This document shows positions 1-9,800 of a stretch of 64,000 nucleotides of DNA, in pieces. Position 1 is the stretch's first letter; each line of letters opens with the position of its first letter. Source of the DNA: JBBRVW01 sp038246545. Its GTDB lineage: Bacteria > Actinomycetota > Actinomycetes > JACCUZ01. The stretch spans positions 10,093 to 74,092 of the forward strand of contig JBBRVW010000021.1 in the NCBI GenBank assembly GCA_038246545.1, read 5' to 3'. The translations under genes and the position numbers were made by a program. Under the pieces are notes generated by a model. It saw only the letters and a list, made by a program, of their open reading frames with translations. It did not search any database and had not been told where the DNA came from.

Positions 1-1
1 C

Positions 2-610
2 GGCCCCGGCACCGACCTCACCGTCGGCCTGCCTCCCACGGCTCGCTGGATGGGTGGCTCGACCACGAACGCCGACGGCACCGAGTTCGTCCCGAACCTG
101 CCCACCGAGGAGGTCTTCATCTCCCCGGACTGGCGGCGCGCCGACGGCTTCGCGCGCACCACGGCACCGTTCTACCTCCCCGGGCTCAACGTGCTCGTCG
201 AGGGGCTCGAGCTCGAGCTCGCCGACGGCACCGTCAAGGGCGCGAGGGCGACCCGCGGCGAGGACGTCGTGCGGAGGCAGATGGACAGCGTCCCCAACGC
301 CCGGCACCTCGGCGAGGTCGCGATCGTCGACGGCGACTCCGCAGTGCGCCGCACCAACCTGACCTACGGCGACATGCTCTACGACGAGAACATCGGCTCG
401 CACGTGGCGTGGGGCTCCGGCTTCCCGGTCGGGTTCGAGCGCGGCCTGGAGATGAGTGCCGACGAGCTGCGCGAGGCGGGCATGAACTCCTCGCCCACCC
501 ACGTCGACGTGGTCGTCGGCAGCCCCGAGGTCGAGATCGACGGCATCCAGGCCGACGGGACCACGGTCCCCCTAACCCGCGGTGACGTGTTCGTCCTCGC
601 CGAGGCCTGA
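2..610 (+). CDS. M29 family aminopeptidase, C-terminal part (5' end outside window)
   Basis: Open from the window edge with no stop, so the N-terminal half is missing. The visible 202 residues carry the catalytic half of an M29 (AmpS/PepS-type) dimetal aminopeptidase, which removes N-terminal residues from peptides in the cytoplasm. The metal-binding signatures of the family are present in order: the glutamates of NLPTEEVF, the tyrosine and histidine of LYDENIGSHVAWG, and the His-Asp pair of THVDVVVGS. The protein ends soon after, as expected for the family. A GTG four bases after its stop begins a truncated Nudix reading frame, so the two were probably cotranscribed before the second was lost. 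Confidence 0.9.
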   Translation, partial: GPGTDLTVGLPPTARWMGGSTTNADGTEFVPNLPTEEVFISPDWRRADGFARTTAPFYLPGLNVLVEGLELELADGTVKGARATRGEDVVRRQMDSVPNARHLGEVAIVDGDSAVRRTNLTYGDMLYDENIGSHVAWGSGFPVGFERGLEMSADELREAGMNSSPTHVDVVVGSPEVEIDGIQADGTTVPLTRGDVFVLAEA

Positions 611-614
611 GCCG

Positions 615-725
615 GTGGGTGTCGACCCGGCGCCCACCGAGGTTGACCCGTCGTTCTGGGCGTCGCTGCCGCGCAAGAGAGTGGGCGCGGGGGTCGTGCT
701 GGAGGACGGCTACCCCGTCGGGTGA
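615..725 (+). pseudogene. Truncated Nudix hydrolase remnant (N-terminal 36 codons)
   Basis: A GTG-started frame four bases after the aminopeptidase reads FWASLPRKRVGAGVVLEDG before stopping at TGA. This is the typical first strand of actinobacterial Nudix hydrolases (LPRKRVGAGVV followed by a VLLVE strand and the GX5EX7REUXEEXGU Nudix box). The Nudix box never appears in any frame downstream, so the gene is cut off after about 36 codons. It is too short to be a working hydrolase. The assignment rests on pattern recognition of a short stretch. Confidence 0.45.
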
Positions 726-1017
726 GCGGCGATCACGACGAGCGGCTCGCCGGTGGCTGAGGTCAGGTCAACGGCGCCTGGACGCGAGTGCCACCTCTCG
801 CGCGGTCCCCGCCTGGCCGCAGTGGACCGGCTCGAGGCGGTGTGATGCGCCACCTCGCCGGTCCACTTGCCCGTGTGGCGATCATGACGATGTCGCCGTC
901 TGGACCGCGACGGCAGGTCACGTGCGGAGCGCCCCCCGGACCCAGCTGCTCTGAGCTCGACGTCGAACTCCTGGGCGAGCCCGAACGCGAACGTGGTGGG
1001 ACGCGGCCGAGGTGGTC
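726..1017. other. Intergenic stretch without a supported gene
   Basis: This region lies between the Nudix remnant and the convergent desaturase. No frame shows a recognisable domain, a good ribosome site or a complete gene. Minus-strand fragments such as FAFGLAQEFDVELRAAG look faintly protein-like but are short and broken, so this may be decayed coding sequence left by the event that truncated the Nudix gene. Confidence 0.4.
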
Positions 1018-2040
1018 TCAGGCGCGGCCGACGGCGTCCAGGTGGCCGAGAGCCTGGCGGTACGACGCGACCAGTCCGCACTCGACGTAGCGGACCCCGC
1101 GCTCCGCGCAGAACGCGCGCACCAGCGGCTGGGCCCGGCGCAGCGACGGCCGCGGCATGCTCGGGAAGAGGTGGTGCTCGACCTGGTAGTTCAGCCCGCC
1201 CAGCACCAGGTCGACCACCGGGTTGCCCTTCACGTCGCGGGAGGTGAGCACCTGACGGCGCAGGTAGTCCCAGTTGTCGCCGGGCCGCTCGATGGGCATC
1301 CCCTTGTGGTTGGGGGCGAACGACAGCCCCATGTAGAGGCCGAACACCGCCTGCTGCAGCGCCACGAACGCCAGTGCCTGCCACAGCGGCAGGACCAGTG
1401 CCACGACGGCGACGTACGACGTCACGTGCAGCAGGAGCAGCCCGCCCTCGAGCCACCGGCCGCGCACCGTCCCCGAGCGCAGCGCACGGAAGCTTGCGAC
1501 GTGCAGGTGGAGCCCCTCGAGCAGCAGCATGGGCAGGAAGAGGTACGCCTGCGCAGACGTGAGGGCGCTCACCAGGCCGCGCCGGCCACTCCGCTGGGTC
1601 GCATCGAACACCAGGGCGCCGGGCCGCACGTCGGGGTCGCGTTCGAGATCGTTGGGGTGGGCGTGGTGCCGGTTGTGCTTGTCCATCCACCAGCCGTAGC
1701 TCAGGCCGATCCCGGCGTTGCCGGCCAGCACACCGAACGCGTACGCCGCGCGACGCGACCGGAACACCTGCTTGTGGCCGACGTCGTGGCCGAGGAAGCC
1801 GAGCTGGGTGAACATCACCCCGAGGAACCCCGCGGTCAGCAGCTGCCACCAGCTCGGGCCGACGACGACGAGGACGGCCCAGCCGGCGCCGAGGAGCGAC
1901 ACCACGGAGGCGGTCATCGCGACGTAGTAGCCGGGGCGGCGGTGCATCAGCCCGGCCGCCTTGACCCGTCGGGAGAGCTCGGCGTAGTCGCTGCCCAGCG
2001 TCGGGACGGTCGTGGTCGCAGTCGTGAGGGGTGCCGTCAT
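1018..2040 (-). CDS. Membrane fatty acid desaturase (acyl-CoA/acyl-lipid type)
   Basis: This 340-residue integral membrane di-iron desaturase introduces a double bond into acyl chains using oxygen and an electron donor. The three histidine boxes are intact: GHDVGHKQ (about residues 84-91), HNRHHAHPN (122-130) and QVEHHLFP (286-293). The Q-x-x-H-H third box is typical of linoleoyl-CoA/front-end-like desaturases and of mycobacterial DesA3-type enzymes. Hydrophobic segments near residues 40-75 and 165-235 fit the usual four membrane helices. The ATG start has only a weak ribosome site. No ferredoxin or reductase partner is adjacent, so the electron donor is encoded elsewhere. Regiospecificity cannot be told from sequence. 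Confidence 0.92.
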   Translation of the reverse strand: MTAPLTTATTTVPTLGSDYAELSRRVKAAGLMHRRPGYYVAMTASVVSLLGAGWAVLVVVGPSWWQLLTAGFLGVMFTQLGFLGHDVGHKQVFRSRRAAYAFGVLAGNAGIGLSYGWWMDKHNRHHAHPNDLERDPDVRPGALVFDATQRSGRRGLVSALTSAQAYLFLPMLLLEGLHLHVASFRALRSGTVRGRWLEGGLLLLHVTSYVAVVALVLPLWQALAFVALQQAVFGLYMGLSFAPNHKGMPIERPGDNWDYLRRQVLTSRDVKGNPVVDLVLGGLNYQVEHHLFPSMPRPSLRRAQPLVRAFCAERGVRYVECGLVASYRQALGHLDAVGRA

Positions 2041-2112
2041 GGCGTGCCGCGTCTCTGGAGAGCCTACGCGAGATCGCCGGGGTCCGGGACGGCCGCGAAT
2101 GATGAGGTGAGC

Positions 2113-2147
2113 CTAGCCGTCCTGGAACGTTCGAAACGTGCGGCTAG
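2113..2147 (-). terminator. Candidate compound hairpin terminator of the ABC operon
   Basis: The stem CTAGCCG (2113-2119) pairs with CGGCTAG (2141-2147), and an inner stem ACGTT/AACGT (2127-2131 with 2135-2139) has a three-base loop. It overlaps the stop codon of the last ABC gene. There is no U-tract, which is common for high-GC actinobacteria, and the asymmetric internal loop makes the call weak. Confidence 0.35.
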
Positions 2148-2851
2148 CCCCGTGCGGCGACGGCCTCGAGCGGGCGCACCCAGGTGGCCTCGCCGGCGTC
2201 GAGGTGCAGCTCGGCGTCGCACTCCGCCGCGGCGTCCGGGTCGTGGGTGGCGAGCACGACCGCAGCGCCCCGGTCGGCCTCGGCGCGCAGCAGCGCGACC
2301 ACCCTGGCCCGGTTGGCGGCGTCGAGCTCGCTGGTCGGCTCGTCGGCCAGCACGACGGCGCCCTGCTGGGCCAGCCCGCGTGCGACCGCGACCCGCTGCT
2401 GCTGACCGCCGGAGAGCTCCTCGATGAGCTGGTTCCCGGCGTCGCCCAGACCCACCGACTCCAGGGCGGCAGCCGCGCGCGGTCCCGCGTCCTTCGCCGC
2501 CACGCCACCTGCGAGCAGCGGGACCACGACGTTCTCGGTGGCCGTGAGCACGCTGGCCAGGGCGTTGTCCTGGGGGATGAGCACGACGCCAGCGGCGCTG
2601 GTGTGGTCGCGGTCGCGCGGCACCTCGCCCGCCACCAGCACCTCGCCGCGCTGCGGGCGGACCAGCCCGGCCAGCACCCACAGCAGCGTGGTCTTGCCTG
2701 CGCCGGACGGGCCGGTGACCGCGACCAGCCGGCCCGGCACGGCCTTCAGGTCGACGCCGGCCAGCACCTCGTGGCCGTCGTAGCCGACGTGGACGTCGCG
2801 GGCGACGATCTCGACCGGCGCCGTCGGCGGCGTGGCCGCCTCGGTGCTCAC
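2144..2851 (-). CDS. ABC transporter ATP-binding protein (second ATPase of the operon)
   Basis: A 235-residue ABC ATPase that would power the FtsX-type permeases encoded upstream. The Walker A GPSGAGKTT (residues 47-55), signature LSGGQQQ (146-152), Walker B VVLADEP (166-172) and switch histidine in ATHDPD (about 203) are all intact. It most resembles the LolD/MacB class of ATPases that pair with FtsX-like permeases. Its ATG overlaps the stop of the preceding ATPase gene by four bases, so the two are translationally coupled. It is the last gene of a five-reading-frame leftward operon. Substrate unknown. Confidence 0.9.
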   Translation of the reverse strand: MSTEAATPPTAPVEIVARDVHVGYDGHEVLAGVDLKAVPGRLVAVTGPSGAGKTTLLWVLAGLVRPQRGEVLVAGEVPRDRDHTSAAGVVLIPQDNALASVLTATENVVVPLLAGGVAAKDAGPRAAAALESVGLGDAGNQLIEELSGGQQQRVAVARGLAQQGAVVLADEPTSELDAANRARVVALLRAEADRGAAVVLATHDPDAAAECDAELHLDAGEATWVRPLEAVAARG

Positions 2852-3711
2852 GCCATCGCCCCCTCGCCGGTGTCGGTGCGGTCCAGCCGGACGGCGGACT
2901 CGTCGACGATCGTGACACGCAGCAGCGACCCGGGCGGGACCCGCTCGAGGACGTCGGGGGGCAGGGTGAGCGAGCCGTCGCGCCCGACGACGGCGTACTC
3001 CTCGCCCCGCCGGCCCTCCGAGCCCACCCGGCCGTCACGGATCGTGACGGTGCGCGGCAGCCGCTCGGCGACGTCCGGGTCGTGAGTGACGGCGACGACG
3101 GTGGTGCCGAGGTCGTGGTTGATGTCGATGACCGCTGCGAGGACCTCGTCGCGGCCCTCGTGGTCGAGCTGGCTGGTGGGCTCGTCGAGCAGCAGCAGCC
3201 CCGGTCGGGCGGCGAGGCCGACGCCGACCGCGAGTCGCTGGCGCTGGCCGGGCGAGAGGTGGGTGAGCGGCGTGCGCGCGTGGTCGGCCAGGCCCACCAG
3301 GTCGAGCACCTCGTGCGGCTCCAGCAGGAGCACGGCGTCGGTGCCGTTCGCGAGCCGGCGCGCGCCGCGCTGGGCGAACCGGACGTTGTCGACGGGGTTC
3401 GCGTAGGGCAGCAGGTTGCGCATCGCGCCCTGCAGCACCACGCCCACGTCACCCGCGCGCATGCGGGCCAGCCCGCGCTCGTCCATCCGGGCGATCTCGT
3501 GCGGCCCGACGGTCAGCCGCCCCGCCGACGGACGCAGCAGCCCGGCGAACAGGTTGAGCAGCGTGGACTTGCCGGAGCCGGACGGCCCGAGCAGGCCGAC
3601 GACCTCGCCCGCCGCGACGTCGAGGTCGACCCCGGAGAGCGCGACCACGTCGTTGCCCTCGAGCCGGTAGATGTGCACCAGCCCGTGGGCGGACACCGGG
3701 ATGCCGGTCAT
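2848..3711 (-). CDS. ABC transporter ATP-binding protein with C-terminal extension
   Basis: A 287-residue ABC ATPase with Walker A GPSGSGKST (42-50), a variant signature LSPGQRQ (152-158), Walker B LLLLDEP (172-178) and a THDPD switch. After the nucleotide-binding domain comes a tail of about 65 residues containing GRDGSLTLPPDVLERVPPG, which resembles an AbrB-like swapped-hairpin element (inference). The ATG at 3711 was chosen because the frame upstream reads through the permease in the wrong phase. This ATG has no good ribosome site of its own and overlaps the stop of a 10-codon ORF (3708-3740), suggesting coupled translation. It is paired with a second ATPase, perhaps forming a heterodimer. 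Confidence 0.88.
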   Translation of the reverse strand: MTGIPVSAHGLVHIYRLEGNDVVALSGVDLDVAAGEVVGLLGPSGSGKSTLLNLFAGLLRPSAGRLTVGPHEIARMDERGLARMRAGDVGVVLQGAMRNLLPYANPVDNVRFAQRGARRLANGTDAVLLLEPHEVLDLVGLADHARTPLTHLSPGQRQRLAVGVGLAARPGLLLLDEPTSQLDHEGRDEVLAAVIDINHDLGTTVVAVTHDPDVAERLPRTVTIRDGRVGSEGRRGEEYAVVGRDGSLTLPPDVLERVPPGSLLRVTIVDESAVRLDRTDTGEGAMA

Positions 3712-3740
3712 GCCCGGACGTCCTGCTCGTGGTGGGTCAT
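3708..3740 (-). CDS. 10-codon mini-ORF bridging permease and ATPase
   Basis: ATG at 3740 begins a frame encoding MTHHEQDVRA and then TGA. Its ATG overlaps the permease stop by four bases (ATGA) and its TGA overlaps the ATPase ATG by four bases (ATGA). A strong GGAAGGAG ribosome site lies four to five bases before this ATG, while the ATPase ATG has none nearby. It may act as a ribosome relay for coupled translation rather than make a useful peptide. Alternatively the ribosome site is a coincidence of the permease C-terminus codons. Confidence 0.4.
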   Translation of the reverse strand: MTHHEQDVRA

Positions 3741-6700
3741 CGGACTCCTTCCCGCAGGCGGTCGGGGCGACCGCTGCGCAGCTGCAGCACGGCGACGGCC
3801 AGGCCGACGCCGACGAGGAGCAGGCCGAGACCGCCGACGGCGGCCCAGGCTGTCGGCGCGTCCGGGACGTAGCGCACCTCGACGAAAGCGGACGGGTCGT
3901 CGAACTGCGGCAGCGCCGGCAGCACGACCCAGGTGGCCACGAGCGCGGCGGCGGCGCCGCAGACCAGGGCGACCAGGACGGTGCCGACGTTCTCCCGCAG
4001 CAGCAGCGCCCGTACCGTGCGGCGACGCACGCCCACCACGCGTAGGGCGGCCACCTCGTAGGCCCGCTGGCGCCGGCCGACGTAGGCCGCGACCAGCAGC
4101 GCCCCGACGGCGACCACGACGGCGGCGCCGCCGCACACCAGCAGCAGGCGCAAGGCCAGCACCGCACCGTCGCCGGCGTAGACCCGCTCGAGCGCGCCGC
4201 GGGTCTCGCGCCGCAGGACGGTGACGTCGTCCTGCCTCAGCGACCGGCGCAGCGCCGCCTCGGCGCGCGGGTCGTCGCGGGACAGCCACACCTCCCGGTC
4301 GCCCAGGGCGGCGTCCTCGTCGAGGCGCAGCGCGAGGTCGAGGTCGACCAGGGCGGCGTCCCGGCCGAGCCGCGGGACGTACGCCGTGGGGTGCGTGGTG
4401 CTGTAGCGCGTGGCGGCGCCGGCGAGCCCGGTCGTGGCCTCGACGGGCAGGGTGCCACTGTCCGCGGCGGCGCCGACCGCAGCGCCGACGTACGCCGGCA
4501 GCGGCTCCGGCGAGTCACCCCGGACGATCTCGGCGAACGGGCCGCCGGGCGCGCGCAGGGTGACGGCGAGGCCGCCGTCGCCCGGCGTCAGCCGCAGCTC
4601 GGGCCCGCCGACGGTGGGGGCGCCGGGGCGCCAGGCGCCGGCCGCGCCGAAGGTGCCCGGCAGGTCGGCCGGCGCGCCCCCGGGCGGTGCCAGGGCCAGC
4701 GACCGGAGGACCAGCTCGGCGGTGGCGCTCTCGATGTCGGTGCCGGGGTGGTCCACCGCGAGCGAGACCAGCCGGCAGCCGTCTGCGGTGCAGCCGGCGG
4801 GCAGGTCGACGGCATAGGTCCGGGCACCGCGCCGCAACGTCCCGAGGTCCACCCGCTCGACGGTGCCGCCCTCGTCGACCTGCGCGGTGAGGCGCAGCGG
4901 TGACGGCGTGCGGACCGATCGCAGGTCGACGCCGACCACCAGCCGGCCGGCGCCGAGGCGGACCGGCGGGGGCAGGTCCGGGTGCAGCACCCGTGCGACC
5001 GGGTCGTCCGGCCAGGCCCCGGGTGCGCCCCAGTCGAGGATGCGGTCGGCGCGCGCGGAGTCGACGGCGAGCAGCTGCGCCTCCTGGCTGCTCGTGGTGA
5101 CCTGCACCGCGGCCATCGCGTAGCGGCCTCCGGGGTCGGCGGCCCGGACGGCGTCGAGCAGCGCCCGATGGCTCGGCGCCCGCACCTGGAGCACGACCTC
5201 CGCGCCGGTCTCGGCGCCGGCCCGCTCGTGGCGGTTGCGCTCGGCCACGGTCCACGCCTGGACGCCGACGAGCAGCAGGCAGGTGGCCACCGCGAGGACG
5301 GAGGCGATCCGCGCGGTGCCGGGCCGCCGGGCGACGCCCGCCCAGCCGACCGCACCGGACGCGTGGCCGCGGTCGAGCGCGCGCGCCGTACGTCGCCGGG
5401 CCACCCGCACGAGGACGCGGGCGGCGAGCAGACCTCCGGTGACCGCGACCATTCCGGGCGCGAGCAGCGCCACCGGGCTGGGCCGGCTGCCGCGGTCGTT
5501 CACCAGCTGCACCACGCCGGCCACCGCCAGCACCAGGACCACGCCCTCCACGAGGCCGGCCCTGCGGCCTGCGCGCCGCGGCGGCACCCGGCGCAGCAGC
5601 TCGGAGACGGGGCGGTTGAACACCTGCCGGGACGACAGCGCCGCGGTGACGACGCCGCCGAAGACGGTGCCGAGAACCGTGAGCAGGACGGTCCAGGTGA
5701 GCACCACCTGGGTCCCGGGCGCGAACACCCGGGGGGCGGCCCCGCGCACCGCCAGGTAGCCGATCAGGGTGCCGAGGGGTGCGGCGACGAGCAGCAGCAG
5801 GAGCACCTCGGCCAGCCCGAACCGCCGGGTCTGCCGGGCGGTGAGACCGCGCAGCTTCGCCAGGCCGAGCTCCGGTGAGCGCTCCTCGGTCGCCGCGCCC
5901 ACGACGAGGAACAGGGTCCACCAGCTCAGCAGGACGAGCTGGGTGACCGCGAGCGGCGCGGCGATCCGGACCAGCTCGCGGCCGTCGTCGGCGCGGGCTA
6001 GGGCGGCCGGCAGCTGGGAGTAGGTCGTGAGCTGGTAGCGGGTGTTGACGTCGCCGAGGCGGCGGATCTGCTGCCGCAGCGCGGTGGCGTCGTCGAGCCG
6101 GACCCGGCCGGGCAGCACAGGCACGTCGACGGAGTAGGTCGTGATCCTGGCGAGCCGAGCCCCGCCCGGCCCGACGAACACCGGGTCGGCGGTAGGGGGT
6201 GCTTCGCCGAGTCCCTTCGGCGTCGACTGCGGGTAGTAGGAGGAGAAGTACGGCCGGCCGGCCCAGTACGGCGACTGCACCGGCACCGGGTCGAACGTGC
6301 CGACGACGGTGACGTCGAGCTGCGGCGGCTGGAGGTCCTCGATGGTCGCCGAGCCCGGCAGCTCGATGTGCACGGCGTCGCCGAGCCGGGCGCCGATCAG
6401 GGCGAGGCTTCGCCGGGTGACGACGCCCTCGTCCGCGGCGGTGGGGCACCTGCCTGCGGCCAGGGTGAAGCGCTCGCAGGCGCCCTCGCGCTCGACCACC
6501 TGGCCGACGACCTGCCCGCCCCGGAACGGACCGGCGGTGGGGGAGTAGCTGCCCTTCCCCGAGTACGACAGCCGGGGAACGCCGAAGGCAGGGTGCGTGA
6601 GGACCTGGTGCATCGTGTCGACCTCGAAGGACCCGCTCTTCGCGGCACCGAAGCCGACTCCCGCGCCGGACTGCGGGACCGACACCTGCACCGAGAGCGT

Positions 6701-6898
6701 GAAGGCGTCGGCGCGGCGCAGCGTGTCGCGGACGATCGACTCCTCCGCAGCCCGGGAGTACAGCGGCGCCACCACCGACGCCGCGCTGGCCACGGTGGCG
6801 AGGACGAGGACGATCAGCGCCGTGCTGCGGCGGAACCACAGGCCGGCGACCGCGAGCCGCAGGGTCGTCGCGCGCCCGCCCGCGGCCGGGCCGGTCAT
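3737..6898 (-). CDS. Large FtsX-like ABC transporter permease (1053 residues)
   Basis: Membrane subunit of an ABC exporter or mechanotransmission system. The N-terminus has a long helix (WFRRSTALIVLVLATVASAASVVAPLYSR, about residues 19-47) leading to a large extracytoplasmic domain. Central helices lie around residues 310-460, a second extracytoplasmic domain follows, and three C-terminal helices end in VLQLRSGRPDRLREGVR. The repeated segments ELGLAKLRGLTARQTRRFGL and EVAALRVVGVRRRTVRALL are the cytoplasmic coupling motifs of two FtsX units, so this is a double-FtsX protein about twice MacB length. The ATG at 6898 overlaps the stop of the upstream permease gene by four bases. Substrate unknown. 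Confidence 0.87.
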   Translation of the reverse strand: MTGPAAGGRATTLRLAVAGLWFRRSTALIVLVLATVASAASVVAPLYSRAAEESIVRDTLRRADAFTLSVQVSVPQSGAGVGFGAAKSGSFEVDTMHQVLTHPAFGVPRLSYSGKGSYSPTAGPFRGGQVVGQVVEREGACERFTLAAGRCPTAADEGVVTRRSLALIGARLGDAVHIELPGSATIEDLQPPQLDVTVVGTFDPVPVQSPYWAGRPYFSSYYPQSTPKGLGEAPPTADPVFVGPGGARLARITTYSVDVPVLPGRVRLDDATALRQQIRRLGDVNTRYQLTTYSQLPAALARADDGRELVRIAAPLAVTQLVLLSWWTLFLVVGAATEERSPELGLAKLRGLTARQTRRFGLAEVLLLLLVAAPLGTLIGYLAVRGAAPRVFAPGTQVVLTWTVLLTVLGTVFGGVVTAALSSRQVFNRPVSELLRRVPPRRAGRRAGLVEGVVLVLAVAGVVQLVNDRGSRPSPVALLAPGMVAVTGGLLAARVLVRVARRRTARALDRGHASGAVGWAGVARRPGTARIASVLAVATCLLLVGVQAWTVAERNRHERAGAETGAEVVLQVRAPSHRALLDAVRAADPGGRYAMAAVQVTTSSQEAQLLAVDSARADRILDWGAPGAWPDDPVARVLHPDLPPPVRLGAGRLVVGVDLRSVRTPSPLRLTAQVDEGGTVERVDLGTLRRGARTYAVDLPAGCTADGCRLVSLAVDHPGTDIESATAELVLRSLALAPPGGAPADLPGTFGAAGAWRPGAPTVGGPELRLTPGDGGLAVTLRAPGGPFAEIVRGDSPEPLPAYVGAAVGAAADSGTLPVEATTGLAGAATRYSTTHPTAYVPRLGRDAALVDLDLALRLDEDAALGDREVWLSRDDPRAEAALRRSLRQDDVTVLRRETRGALERVYAGDGAVLALRLLLVCGGAAVVVAVGALLVAAYVGRRQRAYEVAALRVVGVRRRTVRALLLRENVGTVLVALVCGAAAALVATWVVLPALPQFDDPSAFVEVRYVPDAPTAWAAVGGLGLLLVGVGLAVAVLQLRSGRPDRLREGVR

Positions 6899-9800
6899 CG
6901 GCCGTCCCGGAGCCGGGCGGGGACGGCCGCAGCCGCCAGCGCCCGGCCGACGGCCACCGAGACGGCGCAGAGCAGGACGAGAGAGCCGGCGGCCGTCACG
7001 GCGACCGCCGCCCACGCCGGGTCGAGGACGAGCGGGGTGCGCCGGTCGGGCGTCGCGAACAGCGGGATGTCGGGCAGCGCGGCCTGCGCCGCCACCAGCC
7101 CGAGCACCGTGCCGGCGACGACGCCGAGCACGGCGACGACGAGGTGCTCCCGCACCGATGCGCGCCGGACGGTCGAGGACGGCACCCCGACCAGCCGCAG
7201 CCCGGCCAGGTCGCGGGCCCGGCTGGCACCCGAGGTGGCGACGCCGACCACGAGCACGGCAGCGGCGAGGACCACGGCCACCACGCCGGCTAGGACGGCC
7301 AGGCGCAGCGCCAGTGCCGGGCCCTCGTCGGCGAATGCCGACACGTGGTCCCCGGTGGTGTCCCGCGACAGCACCTGCAGCCCGTGGTCGTTCAGCTGCC
7401 GTCGCAGCCGCGCCTCGCGCGCCGGGTCGTCGTCGGCCAGCCACACGTCGTACGTCGTGGTGAGGCCGCTGGGCGGCGAGGCGCCGATGAGCGACCGCAG
7501 GTCGGTGATCACGCCGCGCGGTCCGGACCTCGGCACCTGCGCGAGGCGTCCGACCACCCGGTAGAAGTGCTCGCCGCCGGACAGGTCAGGCGCCACCCGG
7601 GGCGAGGCGGGGTCACCCGGTCTGCCGCGGAACATGCGCGACAGCGACCCCGCCATCAGGGCGGGTGTCAGTGCCGGCACGTCACCTCGGCGTACCTCGA
7701 GGGTCGCGTAGCTCTCGCGGTCCACGATCGTCAACGGCGGCCCCGGCCGGACCACCGCGCTGGTGAAGAACGACTGCTCGGTGCTGACTTGCCAGGCCTC
7801 CTGGGTGCTCGGACCGAGGTCGACCTGGTGGCCGCCGAAGGTCACCTGGTCAACCGTCAGCGCGACCCGGACCGGATACGAGTCGCCGAACTCGCGCTCG
7901 ACGACGAACGAGGTCAAGGTGCAGTCGGCGCAGGCGAACCGGGCGCGGTAGGTGTGCTGACCGGCTCGAAGACGCCCGAGGTCGAGGTACCGGGTCTCCT
8001 CGCCCTGAGGCGTGACGCTGACCGAGAGCGACAGCCGCTGCAGGTTGCCGCGCACGCCGGCCGGCCGGTCGAGCGCCGTCGCCGTCCAGCGGGCGTCGAC
8101 GGCGAGCCCCCCGCCGGCGGGCAGTGGCACGGGGTCGACGACCGGCGGCTGCAGCGAGCGGATCGCGGCGGCGGACGGCACCGTGGTGCCCGGCGCCCAC
8201 TGCGCGATCCGCCGGAACGCCGCCGGCTCGACCGCGGTGGTCACCGGGCCGACGGGCGTCGCCGAGCGCGCGACGACGACCGGGGTGGCGGACCGGCCGT
8301 GCGGGTCGATGTCGAGCAGGGCGGTACGGAGCGCTGTCGGGCTGGTCGCGTCGACGGTGAGGACCACGGGTGCGCCGGCCTCGACCCGTGCACGGGTCTC
8401 GCGGTTGCGGCTCGACACTGTCCACGCGTCGACGGCGAACACCAGGAGCGCGCACGCCACGGTGATGATGGCGATCAGCCGGCGCAGCGCCGGCCGGCGC
8501 GCGACCTGGAGCCCGGCGAGCGCCCAGGACAGCCGTCCGCCGCGCAGCGCCGCACGCGCCAGCGGGCCGGCGGTGGGGATGGTCGCCTGCGCCAGCAGCA
8601 GGCCGCCGGCGATGGCGAGCAGCCCTGGCGCGAGCAGCGAGATGCCGCCACCGGCACCGGAGAGCAGCGTGACCAGGCCGGCGACCGCGGCGGCGGCCAC
8701 GGCGCCCTCGACCAGGCCGACCTGCAGGGTCGACGACCGTGGCGGCACCCGGCGCAGCAGCGCGGTGAGCGGCTGCCGCAACGTCGGGGCGCCGGTGGCG
8801 ACGATCGCGAGCAGCCCGGCGGCGACCGAGGCAGCGGCCGCCAGGGCGACGGGCTCGCGTGCCTCGGGCCGGACGCCGGGCTCGAGCCACCAGTGGGCGG
8901 CGCCCTCGGCGACCAGCCAGCCCAGCCCGGTGCCGAGCACGCCGCCGGCGACGACGAGCACGCCGAGCTCGCGGAGCAGCATGCCGCCGGCCCCGAGGAC
9001 ACCGTGCCCGCGCAGCCGGGCCAGGGCGATCTCGGGACGGCGCTGCTCGGTGGCGGCGGCGCAGACGAACGCGAGCACCACGATGCCGAGCACGGCGAGC
9101 TGGACGGCGAGCAGCGGGATGACCGTCCGGGCCTGGTCCCGCTGGCCGCTGGTCGACTCGAGCAGCGCGTTGACCGGGCTGACGGCGGAACCGCCGAGGG
9201 TGCGGACCTGGTCGTCGACGTCCCTCGTGACGGCCTGCACCCGGGGCAGGTCGTCGAGGGTGAGCCGGTCCGCGAGCAGCGGGACGTCCAGGTGGGTGCG
9301 CAGGTCCGGCCACGGCTCGCCGGCCAGCGTCGCCCAGGGCGTGAGGACGTCGTCGACCGTGCGCACGACCGCGGTGTCCTGCGTCGGCCGCGCCGTCACC
9401 GGGGGCCGCGCGCGCCCGGCCCAGTAGCGGCTGGTCGCGTCGAGCGGCCCGTAGGTGCCGACCACCGTGACCTGGCTGCTCACCCCACCGGCCGCCGGGT
9501 CGCCGGCACGCACCGGCAGGACGTCGCCGGTCCGGACGCCCAGGACCGAGGCGGCGCGGGCGCTCACCAGAGCCTCACCCGCCGTGCGTGGGCAGCGGCC
9601 GTCGACGACGTCGAGGTGCGCGCAGACACCGGTGCGGCTGGTGAGCCGGGCACGGGCGGCGCCGCCGGTCGGGCTGCGCAGCTCGACCGGGACATCGGCG
9701 CCGCGGACGGGCGCGCCGAACTGCGGGGTCAGCTCGGGGCGGACCACCCGGAGCAGCCCGCCGGGCGGCGTCGGGTCGTCGGAGTCGTCGGTGACGACCA

